Positions 1-9,345 of a stretch of DNA of 40,781 nucleotides are shown one piece after another; position 1 is the first letter of the stretch, and each line of letters opens with the position of its first letter. The stretch comes from a bacterium (GTDB taxonomy: Bacteria; Planctomycetota; UBA1135; GCA-002686595), in assembly GCA_024226735.1 (NCBI GenBank), contig JAAELL010000337.1:1-40781 (forward strand), in the 5' to 3' direction. The notes under the pieces were generated by a model. That model saw only the letters and a list, made by a program, of their open reading frames with translations. It had not been told where the DNA came from and ran no database searches. The position numbers and the translations under genes were made by a program.

Positions 1-111
1 CCGGTTGGCGCCTGGAAACGTAGGCGAATTCGTGGATTCGGGGAGGCTTTCAGGTGCCGACCGGGCGTGGAGGATGTCGTCATGGCGCCGAATGACTTTT
101 TCAACGGGCTG

Positions 112-1680
112 CTAGAGGCAGAACGTCACCATCATCCCGTCGGAGAAGTTGAACCCGCTCGGTCCCGGGCCGCCGACGTCGCGGTACCAGAACTGGAAGA
201 AGTACGTCGTCGAAGGACTGATGAGACCCGGCCCCGCGTCCATCGGGGGAGCGTCGAAGTCGACGACCATCGAGCCGCGTCCGCCCGCGTCGACCTGGAC
301 GACGGGGAGGCGGTACAGACCGGAGGAGATGTCGACGCAGAGCACCCCGTTGCCGAACGGCTGCTGAACGGCACCGAGCCCGTAGAAGAAGATCCCGGCC
401 TCCATCGGGTTCGCGCTGTCGATCGCGAGCCGGAACAGGTTGTCGCCGAGGCTGAGGCTGCCGCTCGCGAAGATCCGCGCGCCCGGGCCCGAGGCGTTCG
501 GTGAGGTGATGCAGTAGGTGCTCGCCTGTGGCTGGCAGTCGTCGAGCAAGCGGTAGATCTCGCCATCGCGGTCGACGATGTACAGCTCGCCGGCCGCATC
601 CTCGCCGAAGCTCGTGATCTCCTCCGGCGTGCCCGGCGACGGGTTGAGCTCGTCGGTGCGGTCGGTGAACTCCGTCACGTTCGTGCCGTCGTAGCGCAGG
701 GACCAGATCGTGTCGGAGCAGTGGTCGGCGAAGAAGTACGTCCCCTCGAGACCCGTGATCGCCGAACCGCGGTAGACGTAGCCCGCGATGACCGAACAGC
801 CGTCGGAGTGCGGGTAGGCGTGGAAGGGAAACACGAGCTCCGCGATCGGCGGGCAGTTGCTGGTGTCCCACGGCGAGTCGGCCTGGTAGCAGTGCCAACC
901 GTAGTTCTCGCCGCCGGTCGACGACGCGGGCTGGAAATCCAGCTCCTCCCACGACCCCTGACCGACGTCACCGATGTACATGTCGCCGGTGAGGCGGTCG
1001 AAGCTGAACCGCCACGGGTTGCGCAGACCGTAGGACCAGATCTCGTCGTTGCCCGGCGCACCGACGAAGGGGTTGTCGCCGGGAATGAACGGTGCGGGGA
1101 TGTCGACGTCGAAGCGCAGGATCTTGCCCAGGCTCTCGTCGAGGTCCTGCGCACGGTCGAACGGATCGCCGCCCATGCCGCCGTCGCCGATGCTGAGGTA
1201 CAGCTTGCCGTCGGGCGCGAACTGGATGCACCCGCCGTTGTGGTTCTGGAACGGCTGGGGCAGCGTGTAGATGGTCTGCACGGGCGTCGGGTTCGCAACG
1301 TTCGACGTCGGGGGAATCGCGCTGTACTCGATCAGGTGCGACGAGCCGTCGACCTCGGCCGTGTAGCTGACGAAGAAGCGACCATTCGTCATGTAGTCGG
1401 GGTGGAACGCCAGTCCGAGCAGGCCGCGCTCGTTGCCGCTGTCGTTCACGATCGCCGAGAGATCGAGGAACGTCCCGACCTGCGTGTCGTTCGTGATGTC
1501 GAGGATCTCGATCCGGCCGCGCTGCTCGACGATGAAGAGGCGTCCGAAGTCGCCGGCCGGCGCGCCGGCGAAGAGCGGCTCGTCGAACCCCGTCGCGATG
1601 CGCTCCGTGGTCAGATCCTGTGCGGCCGCGTGCGCGCCAAAGCAAGAGAGGAGGGCCAGGGTGAGAGAACGTCGGTGCAT
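112..1680 (-). CDS. secreted PQQ-dependent sugar dehydrogenase-like beta-propeller protein with shared C-terminal module
   Basis: A 522-residue protein starting at the ATG whose complement is at 1678-1680. The 34 upstream in-frame codons do not look like protein, and this start gives a clean signal peptide (MHRRSLTLALLSCFGAHAAAQ). Residues ~25-380 match the soluble glucose/aldose sugar dehydrogenase propeller (GSDH family): GLLGLAFHPDY, FAPDGKLYLSIGDGG, RNPWRFSFDR, GDMYIGDVGQ and NYGWHCYQ are all present. Family members oxidise sugars or related alcohols outside the cytoplasm with PQQ; the substrate here cannot be read. Residues ~387-522 are the C-terminal module found in seven other proteins of the window, in a divergent form (STYCITSPNASG ... 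FFQFWYRD ... FNFSDG). No PQQ synthesis gene or electron acceptor is nearby. The fold call is good, enzymatic activity is inferred. Confidence 0.85.
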   Translation of the reverse strand: MHRRSLTLALLSCFGAHAAAQDLTTERIATGFDEPLFAGAPAGDFGRLFIVEQRGRIEILDITNDTQVGTFLDLSAIVNDSGNERGLLGLAFHPDYMTNGRFFVSYTAEVDGSSHLIEYSAIPPTSNVANPTPVQTIYTLPQPFQNHNGGCIQFAPDGKLYLSIGDGGMGGDPFDRAQDLDESLGKILRFDVDIPAPFIPGDNPFVGAPGNDEIWSYGLRNPWRFSFDRLTGDMYIGDVGQGSWEELDFQPASSTGGENYGWHCYQADSPWDTSNCPPIAELVFPFHAYPHSDGCSVIAGYVYRGSAITGLEGTYFFADHCSDTIWSLRYDGTNVTEFTDRTDELNPSPGTPEEITSFGEDAAGELYIVDRDGEIYRLLDDCQPQASTYCITSPNASGPGARIFASGSLSLGDNLFRLAIDSANPMEAGIFFYGLGAVQQPFGNGVLCVDISSGLYRLPVVQVDAGGRGSMVVDFDAPPMDAGPGLISPSTTYFFQFWYRDVGGPGPSGFNFSDGMMVTFCL

Positions 1681-1809
1681 GGGGACTCGCCGGACAAGAA
1701 TGGTCGCTCGGTATCCCCACAAGTGTCGATGAGCGAAGTGGGGCCTGTCAATGCGGTACGGCTCTCGAGCCTCTGACGGCAACCCGAGCGCTTGGTCGAG
1801 CGGATTGTC

Positions 1810-1954
1810 CGGTGCACCCCAGGGCTACTTCCGCCACGAGACGGGTCTCGGCGATGCCTACTGTGCAACGGCCGCCAATTCGACGGGCTCCCTGGCGGCG
1901 CTGGGCGCGAGCGGCACGACGGTCGCGGCGCTCAACGACTTCACGCTGCGTTGA
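1810..1954 (+). pseudogene. orphan fragment of the shared C-terminal module
   Basis: The plus-strand frame ending at the stop at 1952-1954 reads GDAYCATAANSTGSLAALG followed by ASGTTVAALNDFTLR. This aligns with the first ~35 residues of the C-terminal module of the large secreted proteins here (YC..A.PNSTG....I.A.GS..A.NDL.L). The rest of the module (GQFGYF, WNFQCWYRD) is absent and nothing recognisable precedes the fragment. I read it as the remnant of a deleted or failed module-bearing gene. Confidence 0.55.
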
Positions 1955-1987
1955 GGGGGTGGGCGCTCGGTCGCTACACTCGAGCAC

Positions 1988-2311
1988 ATGAGCGCCCCCT
2001 TCGAGCTGCCCTCCTACGCCCGCTACGCGTTCGAAGAAGTCCGGCGCGTTCACCTCGAGGTCTGGTTCGAGAACAGCACGCGCTGGGTGCGGCTCGACGT
2101 GTTGCGCGATCTCGTGGGCAACGACTCACCGTACGCCGTGCGCGTCTTCACCGAAGGGGACACGCTCGGCGCTCCGTGGCGCGAGCTCGAGGACGGCGCT
2201 TACCCGTGGTGGCGCGGGGCGACAGCCGACGAAGCGCTGAGCGCGTGCCTGGTGGGGCTCGGGGATCGCAGACCGATCCTCGAGGGTCTCGCCTCGCGTT
2301 CGAAGCGCTGA
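1988..2311 (+). CDS. small hypothetical protein (107 aa)
   Basis: I do not recognise this protein. It is 107 residues, soluble, and has no signal peptide or membrane segment. It is rich in aromatic and charged residues (HLEVWFENSTRWVRLDVLRD), with a W-W pair near residue 76 and a basic C-terminal tail. Codon third positions are GC-rich, as in the neighbouring real genes, which supports coding. No strong Shine-Dalgarno site precedes the ATG. It lies 73 bases ahead of the FG-GAP gene on the same strand, so co-transcription is possible but not shown. Confidence 0.5.
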   Translation: MSAPFELPSYARYAFEEVRRVHLEVWFENSTRWVRLDVLRDLVGNDSPYAVRVFTEGDTLGAPWRELEDGAYPWWRGATADEALSACLVGLGDRRPILEGLASRSKR

Positions 2312-2384
2312 GTCCACGCCACGCTCCGCCGCGGCTTCGTGTATCGTCGACCGTCCTGGCCGTCGCTATCCAAGGAGCAATCGC

Positions 2385-3932
2385 ATGCAGTGGAGTCTCG
2401 CCACGGTCCTCTTCGCCCTCGCAACGTCCCCCGCCGCGGGGCAGTGCCTCTCCCCGCTCGCTGCTCCGGGCTCGGACGACCCGGGCTTCGGGTGGAGTGC
2501 AGCGATCGACGGCGATCGATTGCTCGTTGGGACGGTTGCCCATGATCGCGCATACGTCTTCGAACGCAGCCCGACGGGCTGGGACCTCGACGCCGTGCTC
2601 GAGTCGGGCATCACCCTCGACCCGCCCGTGACGATCAACGTCGCGCTGGTCGGCGACACGGCCTTCGTGGCCAGTCGCCGCTGGAGTGCGACCGTCTGGG
2701 CGATCTACGTCTACGAGCGCGTCGGGGCGAGCTGGACCCAGACCGATGCACTCTACCCGCCCGCCCCGTACAACGTTCTCGGCGACGCGATGGACGTCGA
2801 GGGGGACACGTTGGTCGTGGGCGCCGACCGAGCGGCCGGCTCTGGCCGCGCGTACGTCTACGTCCGCGACGCGGGGACGTGGACACTCGATGCAGTCCTT
2901 CAAGCCAGCGACGGCAGCCAAGACGACCGCTTCGGCGCCGCGGTCGCAATCGACGGGGACCGGATCGTCGTGGGCGCCAACTTCGCGGACCTCGGGGCCC
3001 AGTCGTGGGTCGGCAAGGCCTACGTCTTCGAACGCACCGGTAGCGCCTGGACCGAGACGCAAGTGCTCGTTCCGACGCAGAGCCAGCACTCCGGCGCGGG
3101 GAGTGCAGTCGATGTGCGCGGCGACACGTTGGTCGTGGGCGCCCATAACGATTCGCCCGCCGCGACCTCCCATCCGGGTGCCGCCCACGTCTACGAGTAC
3201 GATGGTGCCGTGTGGCAGCACACGGCCGAGCTGTTCGATCCGGCCGCCCTCGCGCACGGCCGACACGGCCAAGCTGTTGCTCTCGTGGACGAGAGCAACC
3301 TGCTCGTTGGCGCCCCGCTTCGCGACGTCGGCACCCAATCGGAAGCAGGTCGGGTCTACGAGTATGCACGCGTCGGAACGACGTGGCAGAGCAACGGCTG
3401 GCACGCGGGTCCGGACCCCTTTGCCGGACAAGCCTACGGCTCCTCCCTCGCGTGGGATGGAACCACGCTCGTCGTCTCGAACGCTTCGGCGCAATTGCCG
3501 CCCGTGGAAGAGATCTACGTCTCCGGCATCGCTGTCGGCCAGCGCTACTGCCCGGCACAACCCAACTCGACCGGGTCTCCGGGGCGAATCGATGCCTTCG
3601 GCTGCGACGAGCTGCTGTTCGGTCAACTCAGACTGCGGGCCGACAACCTGCCCGCGGGGCAATTCGGCTACTTCATCGCTTCGCGGACGCAGGCTCAGTC
3701 GCCGGGCCCCCATGGCGGAGTCGTGTGCGTCGGTGGTGCAGTCGGCCGTTTCAACCGGCCGCAAGACATCGTCGTCGGGCCGACGGGAAGCCTGATCGTC
3801 GACCTCGAAAACATCCCGATCTTCCCGCCCGTCGCCGTTCAACCCGGCGACACCTGGAACTTCCAGTGCTGGTTCCGGGACGTGGCGGCGGACTCCAACT
3901 ACACCGATGCCACATCGATCACTTTCCAGTGA
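2385..3932 (+). CDS. secreted FG-GAP repeat beta-propeller protein with shared C-terminal module
   Basis: A 515-residue protein with the strong ribosome site AAGGAG at 2372-2377, eight bases before the ATG. A signal peptide covers residues ~1-20 (ends near SPAAG). Residues ~25-380 hold about seven FG-GAP-like repeats of the form FG..VAIDGDR.VVGA......G.AYVFER....W, as in integrin-type propellers. GDTLVVGA and DRIVVGAN recur, and the acidic turns are typical of calcium-binding loops. Residues ~385-515 are the shared C-terminal module (YCPAQPNSTG, GQFGYF, DTWNFQCWFRD). Likely extracellular or cell-surface; the ligand is unknown. A paralogue of similar design lies at 38895-40520. Confidence 0.85.
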   Translation: MQWSLATVLFALATSPAAGQCLSPLAAPGSDDPGFGWSAAIDGDRLLVGTVAHDRAYVFERSPTGWDLDAVLESGITLDPPVTINVALVGDTAFVASRRWSATVWAIYVYERVGASWTQTDALYPPAPYNVLGDAMDVEGDTLVVGADRAAGSGRAYVYVRDAGTWTLDAVLQASDGSQDDRFGAAVAIDGDRIVVGANFADLGAQSWVGKAYVFERTGSAWTETQVLVPTQSQHSGAGSAVDVRGDTLVVGAHNDSPAATSHPGAAHVYEYDGAVWQHTAELFDPAALAHGRHGQAVALVDESNLLVGAPLRDVGTQSEAGRVYEYARVGTTWQSNGWHAGPDPFAGQAYGSSLAWDGTTLVVSNASAQLPPVEEIYVSGIAVGQRYCPAQPNSTGSPGRIDAFGCDELLFGQLRLRADNLPAGQFGYFIASRTQAQSPGPHGGVVCVGGAVGRFNRPQDIVVGPTGSLIVDLENIPIFPPVAVQPGDTWNFQCWFRDVAADSNYTDATSITFQ

Positions 3933-4095
3933 TCGCTGCTCCGCGGGCTGAGCCGCGCGCGTCGTCGTCCGCACCTCGCCACCGCGCGCTACACACTCGA
4001 AGGCGCCCGTCTACGCACTAGGCCGCACATCACCCCCCCGTCGACTCCGTACTCTGGCTCCCCAAGATGGGCAGCCGGAGAAACGAGGAGAGAGC

Positions 4096-7000
4096 ATGAC
4101 GCGTCGCGACGTCACGATCGACGGCAACGAAGCGGCGGCCAAGGTCGCTTTCCACACGAGTGAAGTCATCGCGATCTACCCGATCACGCCGGCCTCCCCC
4201 ATGGGCGAGCTGTCGGACGCGTGGGCGCAGCGCGGGCGACCCAACCTGTTCGGCGACGTCCCGCGCGTCATCGAGATGCAGAGCGAAGGCGGAGCCGCCG
4301 GCACCGTGCACGGCGCGCTGCAGGCAGGCGCCCTGACGACGACCTTCACGGCATCGCAAGGTCTCTTGTTGATGCTGCCCAACATGTACAAGATCGCGGG
4401 GGAGCTCACGCCGACGGTCTTCCACGTCGCGGCGCGCACGGTCGCAACGCACGCACTCTCGATCTTCGGCGATCACTCGGACGTGATGGCCGCGCGCATG
4501 ACCGGCTGGGCACTCCTGGCTGCCAGCAACGTGCAGGAGGCGCACGACTTCGCCCTCGTCGCCCAATCGTCGACGCTCGCATCGCGCGTGCCGTTCCTGC
4601 ACTTCTTCGACGGCTTCCGCACCTCGCACGAAGTGAACCGCATCGCTGAGCTGTCGCACGACGACATGCGCGCGATGATCGACCTCGAGCACGTGTACGC
4701 GCACAGGGCGCGCGCCCTGACGCCCGACCGGCCGGTCCTGCGCGGCACCGCCCAGAACCCGGACGTGTTCTTCCAGGCACGCGAGGCGGCGAACCCTTTC
4801 TACGCGGAAGTGCCGGGGATCGTGCAGGAGCAGATGGATCGTCTGCACGAGCTCGTCGGGCGCCGCTACCGGCTGTACGACTACGAAGGAGCCGAGGATG
4901 CCGAGCACGTTGTCGTGCTGATGGGCTCGGGCGTCGGTGCCGCCCACGAGGCGGCTCTCGCCGCCAACGCGCGCGGTGCGAAGGTCGGCGTCCTCAACGT
5001 GCGGCTCTTTCGCCCGTTCGCGGCCAGCGTCTTCGCCGCCGCGCTCCCACGGACCACGCGACGCGTCGCCGTCCTCGACCGCACCAAGGAGCCCGGTGCC
5101 ACCGGCGAGCCCTTGTACCAGGACGTCCTGTGCGCACTGGCCGAGTCGGGCCGCGGACACGTGCAGGTCATCGGGGGCCGCTACGGCTTGTCTTCCAAGG
5201 AGTTCACGCCCGCCATGGTGGCCGCAGTGTTCACCGAGCTGGAGCGCGAAGAGCCGAAGAACCACTTCACCGTGGGGATCGTCGACGACGTCTCGCACAC
5301 GAGCCTGGCCTTCGACAGCGAGCCCTGCGTCGAGCCGCGCGACGTGCGCCGTGCCGTCTTCTACGGTTTCGGCAGCGACGGCACGGTCGGCGCGAACAAG
5401 AACTCGGTCAAGATCGTCGGCGAGCACACCGACCTGCACGCCCAGGGCTACTTCGTCTACGACTCGCGCAAGGCGGGCGCGGTCACGGTGTCCCACTTGC
5501 GCTTCAGTCCACGGCCGATCCATTCGTCGTACCTGATCCAGCGCGCCGACTTCGTCGCCTGCCACCAGTTCCACTTCCTCGAGCGCATGGACGTCCTCGA
5601 GCTCGCCGAACAGGGCGCGACGTTCCTGCTCAACTCCCCCCACGGACCCGACGAGGTCTGGAGCGAGCTGCCGGTCGAGATCCAGGAGTCGATCCTGAGG
5701 AAGGAGCTGCGCTTCTACGTCGTCGACGCCCGGCACGTCGCACGCGAGGCGGGGCTCGGGCACCGCATCAACACGGTCATGCAGACGTGCTTCTTCGCGC
5801 TCGCCGAGCCCCTGCCCGTCGAGACGGCCGTCTCCGCGATCAAGGCGGCGATCAAATCGAGCTACGGCAAGTTGGGTGAAGCGACGGTCGAGCGCAACTG
5901 TGCCGCGGTGGATGGCGCGCTCGACTCGTTGCACGCCGTCGCCGTCCCGGCGCAGACGAGCGGGGAGCTCCGTCGGGCGCCGGTCCTGCCGCCCGACGTG
6001 CCCGAGTTCGTCGAGCGCGTCACGGGCCTGATCCTCGCGGGCAAGGGCGACCTGCTCCCAGTGAGCGCGTTGCCCGTCGACGGGACGTTCCCGACCGGAA
6101 CGGCACGCTTCGAGAAACGCAGCATCGCCCACGACATTCCGATCTGGGACCCGGAGATCTGCATCGACTGCGCGCTCTGCGCCCTCGTTTGCCCGCACGC
6201 CGCGATCCGCTTGAAGGCGTACGCCAGCGAGAGCCTGGCGGGAGCCCCCGAGGCGTTCCGCACCAAGGCGTGGTCGGGGCCGGGCAAGTCGCTCAGCGGC
6301 CTGCAGATGACGATCCAGGTCGCGCCCGACGACTGCACCGGCTGCGGGATCTGCGTCGACGTCTGCCCCGCGCGCAGCAAGGAGGTCGCCAGCCACAAGG
6401 CGATCGACATGCTGCCCAAGGACGAGCACGCCGAGCGCGAGCGCACCGGGCTCGACTTCTTCCTGCGCATCCCCGAGATCGAGCGCGGGAAAGTGGAGCT
6501 CCAGACCGTGCAGGGTACGCAGGTGCTCGAGCCGCTGTTCGAGTACTCCGGCGCGTGCGCGGGTTGCGGCGAGACGCCCTACCTCAAGCTCCTGACCCAG
6601 CTGTTCGGCGACCGCACGCTCGTCGCCAACGCCACGGGCTGCTCTTCGATCTACGGCGGCAACCTGCCGACGACGCCGTGGACCCGCAATGCCGAAGGCC
6701 GCGGACCGGCTTGGTCCAACTCGCTGTTCGAGGACAACGCCGAGTTCGGCCTGGGCATGCGCCTCGCGTGCGACCACAAGCTCGACCGCGCGAGATCGCT
6801 GCTCGGCTCCTGGATGGCGGGCTCCAGCGACGGAGCGGCGCACGAGCTGTTGCTCCGCGGAGAGCCGCGGAACGAGGCGGAGCTCGCCAAGCTGCGCGTC
6901 CAAGTGGACGGCCTGAAGCGAGCGCTCGCGGGCTGCGACGATCCGCTGGCGCGCGAGCTCCGCGACCTCGCCGACGACCTCGTGCGCAAGAGCGTGTGGA

Positions 7001-7653
7001 TCGTCGGCGGCGACGGTTGGGCCTACGACATCGGGTTCGGCGGCCTCGATCACGTGCTCGCCTCCGGCCACGACGTCAACGCCCTCGTGCTCGACACGGG
7101 CGTCTACTCGAACACGGGCGGTCAGGCCTCGAAGGCGACGCCGCGCGCGGCGGTCGCGAAGTTCGCGGCCGGGGGCAAGCCATCGCGCAAGAAGGACCTG
7201 GGACTGCTCGCCGTCTCCTATGGAAACGTCTACGTGGCCCAGATCGCGATGGGCGCCAACCCCAAGCAAACGGTCCGCGCCTTGCGCGAGGCCGAGTCCT
7301 GGCCTGGCCCCTCGCTGATCATCGCCTACAGCCATTGCATCGCGCACGGCATCGAGATCGCGACCGCGATGAGCCACCAGAAGGAGGCGACGACGTCCGG
7401 CTTCTGGCCGCTCTTCCGCTACGACCCGCGGAACGCAACCGCAGACGAGCGCCCCTTCCATCTCGACAGCAAGCGGCCGACCCGTCCCTTCGCGGACTTC
7501 GCCAGCAAGGAGGCGCGGTTCACCCTTCTCGCACGCTCCAACCCACAACATGCCGACAAGCTGATGGCTCTCGCTCAGCACGACATCGACGAGCAGTGGC
7601 GGCTGTACGAACAAATGGCGGGCGTCGTGCGTGACATGGGAGAAGAGCAGTGA
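4096..7653 (+). CDS. nifJ: pyruvate:ferredoxin (flavodoxin) oxidoreductase, single-chain
   Basis: An 1185-residue single-chain PFOR, the usual length for the family. It oxidatively decarboxylates pyruvate to acetyl-CoA with reduction of ferredoxin or flavodoxin in the cytoplasm. In order: the pyrimidine-binding domain starts at the N terminus (IAIYPITPASPMGE, MQSEGGAAGTVHGAL); the gamma domain follows (FYGFGSDGTVGANKNSVKII-like, around 420-440); two [4Fe-4S] motifs sit at ~689 (CIDCALCALVCPH) and ~747 (CTGCGICVDVCP); the TPP domain starts at ~821 (CAGCGETPYLKLL) and carries GDGWAYDIGFGGLDHVLASG at ~970 and VYSNTGGQ. A GAGGAGAG ribosome site precedes the ATG. Its stop TGA overlaps the ATG of the next gene (TGATG), so the operon is translationally coupled. 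No catalytic motif appears lost. Confidence 0.97.
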   Translation: MTRRDVTIDGNEAAAKVAFHTSEVIAIYPITPASPMGELSDAWAQRGRPNLFGDVPRVIEMQSEGGAAGTVHGALQAGALTTTFTASQGLLLMLPNMYKIAGELTPTVFHVAARTVATHALSIFGDHSDVMAARMTGWALLAASNVQEAHDFALVAQSSTLASRVPFLHFFDGFRTSHEVNRIAELSHDDMRAMIDLEHVYAHRARALTPDRPVLRGTAQNPDVFFQAREAANPFYAEVPGIVQEQMDRLHELVGRRYRLYDYEGAEDAEHVVVLMGSGVGAAHEAALAANARGAKVGVLNVRLFRPFAASVFAAALPRTTRRVAVLDRTKEPGATGEPLYQDVLCALAESGRGHVQVIGGRYGLSSKEFTPAMVAAVFTELEREEPKNHFTVGIVDDVSHTSLAFDSEPCVEPRDVRRAVFYGFGSDGTVGANKNSVKIVGEHTDLHAQGYFVYDSRKAGAVTVSHLRFSPRPIHSSYLIQRADFVACHQFHFLERMDVLELAEQGATFLLNSPHGPDEVWSELPVEIQESILRKELRFYVVDARHVAREAGLGHRINTVMQTCFFALAEPLPVETAVSAIKAAIKSSYGKLGEATVERNCAAVDGALDSLHAVAVPAQTSGELRRAPVLPPDVPEFVERVTGLILAGKGDLLPVSALPVDGTFPTGTARFEKRSIAHDIPIWDPEICIDCALCALVCPHAAIRLKAYASESLAGAPEAFRTKAWSGPGKSLSGLQMTIQVAPDDCTGCGICVDVCPARSKEVASHKAIDMLPKDEHAERERTGLDFFLRIPEIERGKVELQTVQGTQVLEPLFEYSGACAGCGETPYLKLLTQLFGDRTLVANATGCSSIYGGNLPTTPWTRNAEGRGPAWSNSLFEDNAEFGLGMRLACDHKLDRARSLLGSWMAGSSDGAAHELLLRGEPRNEAELAKLRVQVDGLKRALAGCDDPLARELRDLADDLVRKSVWIVGGDGWAYDIGFGGLDHVLASGHDVNALVLDTGVYSNTGGQASKATPRAAVAKFAAGGKPSRKKDLGLLAVSYGNVYVAQIAMGANPKQTVRALREAESWPGPSLIIAYSHCIAHGIEIATAMSHQKEATTSGFWPLFRYDPRNATADERPFHLDSKRPTRPFADFASKEARFTLLARSNPQHADKLMALAQHDIDEQWRLYEQMAGVVRDMGEEQ

Positions 7654-8470
7654 TGCAACCGAATCTGTCGACACCCGACCTCGGGCTCGATCTCCAAAAC
7701 CCCTTCGTGGCCTCGGGCTCACCTCTGACTGGCAAGCTCGACTCGCTGCGCCGACTCGCGGCCGCGGGTGCCTCCGCCGTCGTGTGCTCCCGTCGCTGTT
7801 CGAAGAGCAGATCGAGCACGAGGCACTGAACGTCGCCAGCCTGCGCGACTTCGGTGCCGATTCGCTCGCGGAAGCCAGCGACTACTTCCCGGAGATGGAG
7901 ACCTACAACACCGGTCCCACGCACGACCTCGAGCACGTCGCCGCCGCGCGCGCCGCGGTCTCGATCCCGCTCGCCGTCAAGATCGGACCCTACTTCAGCT
8001 CTCTGCCGTACGTCGCGCGCAGGCTGGCCGAGGCGGGCGTCGACGGCATCGTGCTCTTCAACCGCTTCCTGCGTCCCGACATCGATCTCGACACGCTCTC
8101 CCTCGACCCGCACCTGGAGCTGAGCAGCTCCTGGGAGTGCGGGCCGCCCCTGCAGTGGATCGCGATCCTGCGCGATCAAGTCAAGGTCTCGCTCGCGGCG
8201 ACGAGCGGTGTCCATTCGGCGGACGACGCGTTGAAGCTCCTGCTCGCGGGCGCGGACACGTGCATCGTCGCCTCCACGCTGCTGCAGCGCGGCCCGGAGT
8301 ACCTCGAGACGCTCATCGGCGACGTTCGTTCGTGGCTCGCGGACAAGGAGTACGCGTCGGTCGAGCAGCTCAAGGGCAGCATGAGCCGCCTCAACTGCCC
8401 GGATCCGCGCGGCTACGAGCGCAGCAACTACGGGCTCGCGCTCGTGTCGTTCAGGAGCGAGACGCAGTGA
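7653..8470 (+). pseudogene. dihydroorotate dehydrogenase-like protein, frameshifted and internally deleted
   Basis: The reading starts at the ATG overlapping the nifJ stop: MQPNLSTPDLGLDLQNPFVA up to AAAGASAVV, then runs out of frame to an early stop. The family sequence (LPSLFEEQIEHEAL) resumes in another frame from 7787. Two extra bases (tg at 7785-7786) in a gtgtg tract explain the shift. Downstream, AVSIP is followed directly by LAVKIGPYFSSLP. From memory, intact PFOR-associated relatives of ~330 residues carry about 60 more residues there (the IASLNG...GADALELN...Y segment, part of the FMN barrel) between two similar V-x-IP sequences. The product would total ~271 residues. The C-terminal half (VLFNRFLRPDIDLDTL, GVHSADDALKLLLAGAD, KGSMSRLNCPDP) is normal. 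This is either real decay or an assembly error; neighbouring genes are intact. Confidence 0.75.
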
Positions 8471-9282
8471 CGCGAGCGCGCACAGCGCGGCTCCTGGAAC
8501 GCGAGGACCTCAGCCCGAGCCTCGCCATCTTCCGCATCGAGCCCGAGGACGGCGTTCCGCCGTTCCGGGCGGGCCAGTGGATGAACCTCGGACTCGAGCT
8601 GGGTCCGCGGAACGAGATCGTCTGGCGCCCGTACTCGATCAGCTCCCCACCCGAGGAACGCGCGCACCTCGAGTTCTACGTCCGGAGAGTCTGGAAGCCG
8701 GTCCCCGGAGTCCTGACGACCGCGCTCTGGGAGCGACGCGCCGGCGACGCGATCCTGTGGCGGCCGCCCAAGGGGCACTTCACGGTCGACGAGCCCGAAC
8801 CCGGCGCGGAGCTCGATCCGCGGCTCCTGCTCCTCTTGGCTGGGGGCACGGGGCTCGCGCCGTTCGCCTCCATCGTCCGGCACCTCGCGCACGTCGAGTG
8901 TGAGCGCGCGATCGTGTTGTGTCATGCGGCGAGCTACGTCGAGGAGCTGGGGTACCGCGAGCAGTTCACGCGCCTGCAGCAACGCGACTGGGACTTCCGA
9001 TACGTACCGACGATCAGCCGTCCGGCCCACGAATCCAACCGCGGCTGGAGCGGACGAACCGGCAGGCTGGAGTCGCTCCTCGCACCAGGTCCCACTGGCG
9101 CTCCGTCCCTCCTCGAGCGTGAGCTCGACACCACGTTCCGGCCGGGCGCGACGGTCGCCTACGTCTGCGGTTACTCCGAGACGATTCGCAACGTGATGGC
9201 GGAGCTGAAGCCGCGTGGCTTCCGGGAAAAGCGAGCGGGGCGGGCGGAGTACGACGTCCTCGTCGATTCGTTCGGGCAGTAG
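8467..9282 (+). CDS. FAD/NAD(P)-binding oxidoreductase (ferredoxin-NADP reductase type)
   Basis: A 271-residue protein with a GTG start at 8467 overlapping the stop of the preceding gene (GTGA), the third member of the nifJ operon. The N-terminal half is an FAD-binding beta-barrel with the RxYS motif (WRPYSISSPPEE, ~residues 57-68). The C-terminal half is a Rossmann domain with LLLAGGTGLAPFASIV (~119-134) and the late VAYVCGYSETIRNVM segment. This is the ferredoxin/flavodoxin-NADP reductase superfamily. Placed after PFOR, the simplest role is passing electrons from reduced ferredoxin to NAD(P)+ or the reverse. Partner and nucleotide preference cannot be read. No [2Fe-2S] domain is fused. Confidence 0.88.
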   Translation: MTRARTARLLEREDLSPSLAIFRIEPEDGVPPFRAGQWMNLGLELGPRNEIVWRPYSISSPPEERAHLEFYVRRVWKPVPGVLTTALWERRAGDAILWRPPKGHFTVDEPEPGAELDPRLLLLLAGGTGLAPFASIVRHLAHVECERAIVLCHAASYVEELGYREQFTRLQQRDWDFRYVPTISRPAHESNRGWSGRTGRLESLLAPGPTGAPSLLERELDTTFRPGATVAYVCGYSETIRNVMAELKPRGFREKRAGRAEYDVLVDSFGQ

Positions 9283-9345
9283 CCGCAGTAGACCTGACAA
9301 GAAAGAGCGGTCGCCATCGCTGAAACGCCAAGTCCCTCTCTCCTG

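Noticed and set aside
4030-7722. A 1230-residue open frame antisense to nifJ
   Set aside because: A shadow of a GC-rich gene. The sense strand encodes a complete PFOR with all expected motifs, and the antisense translation is Arg/Val/Asp-rich without domain features.
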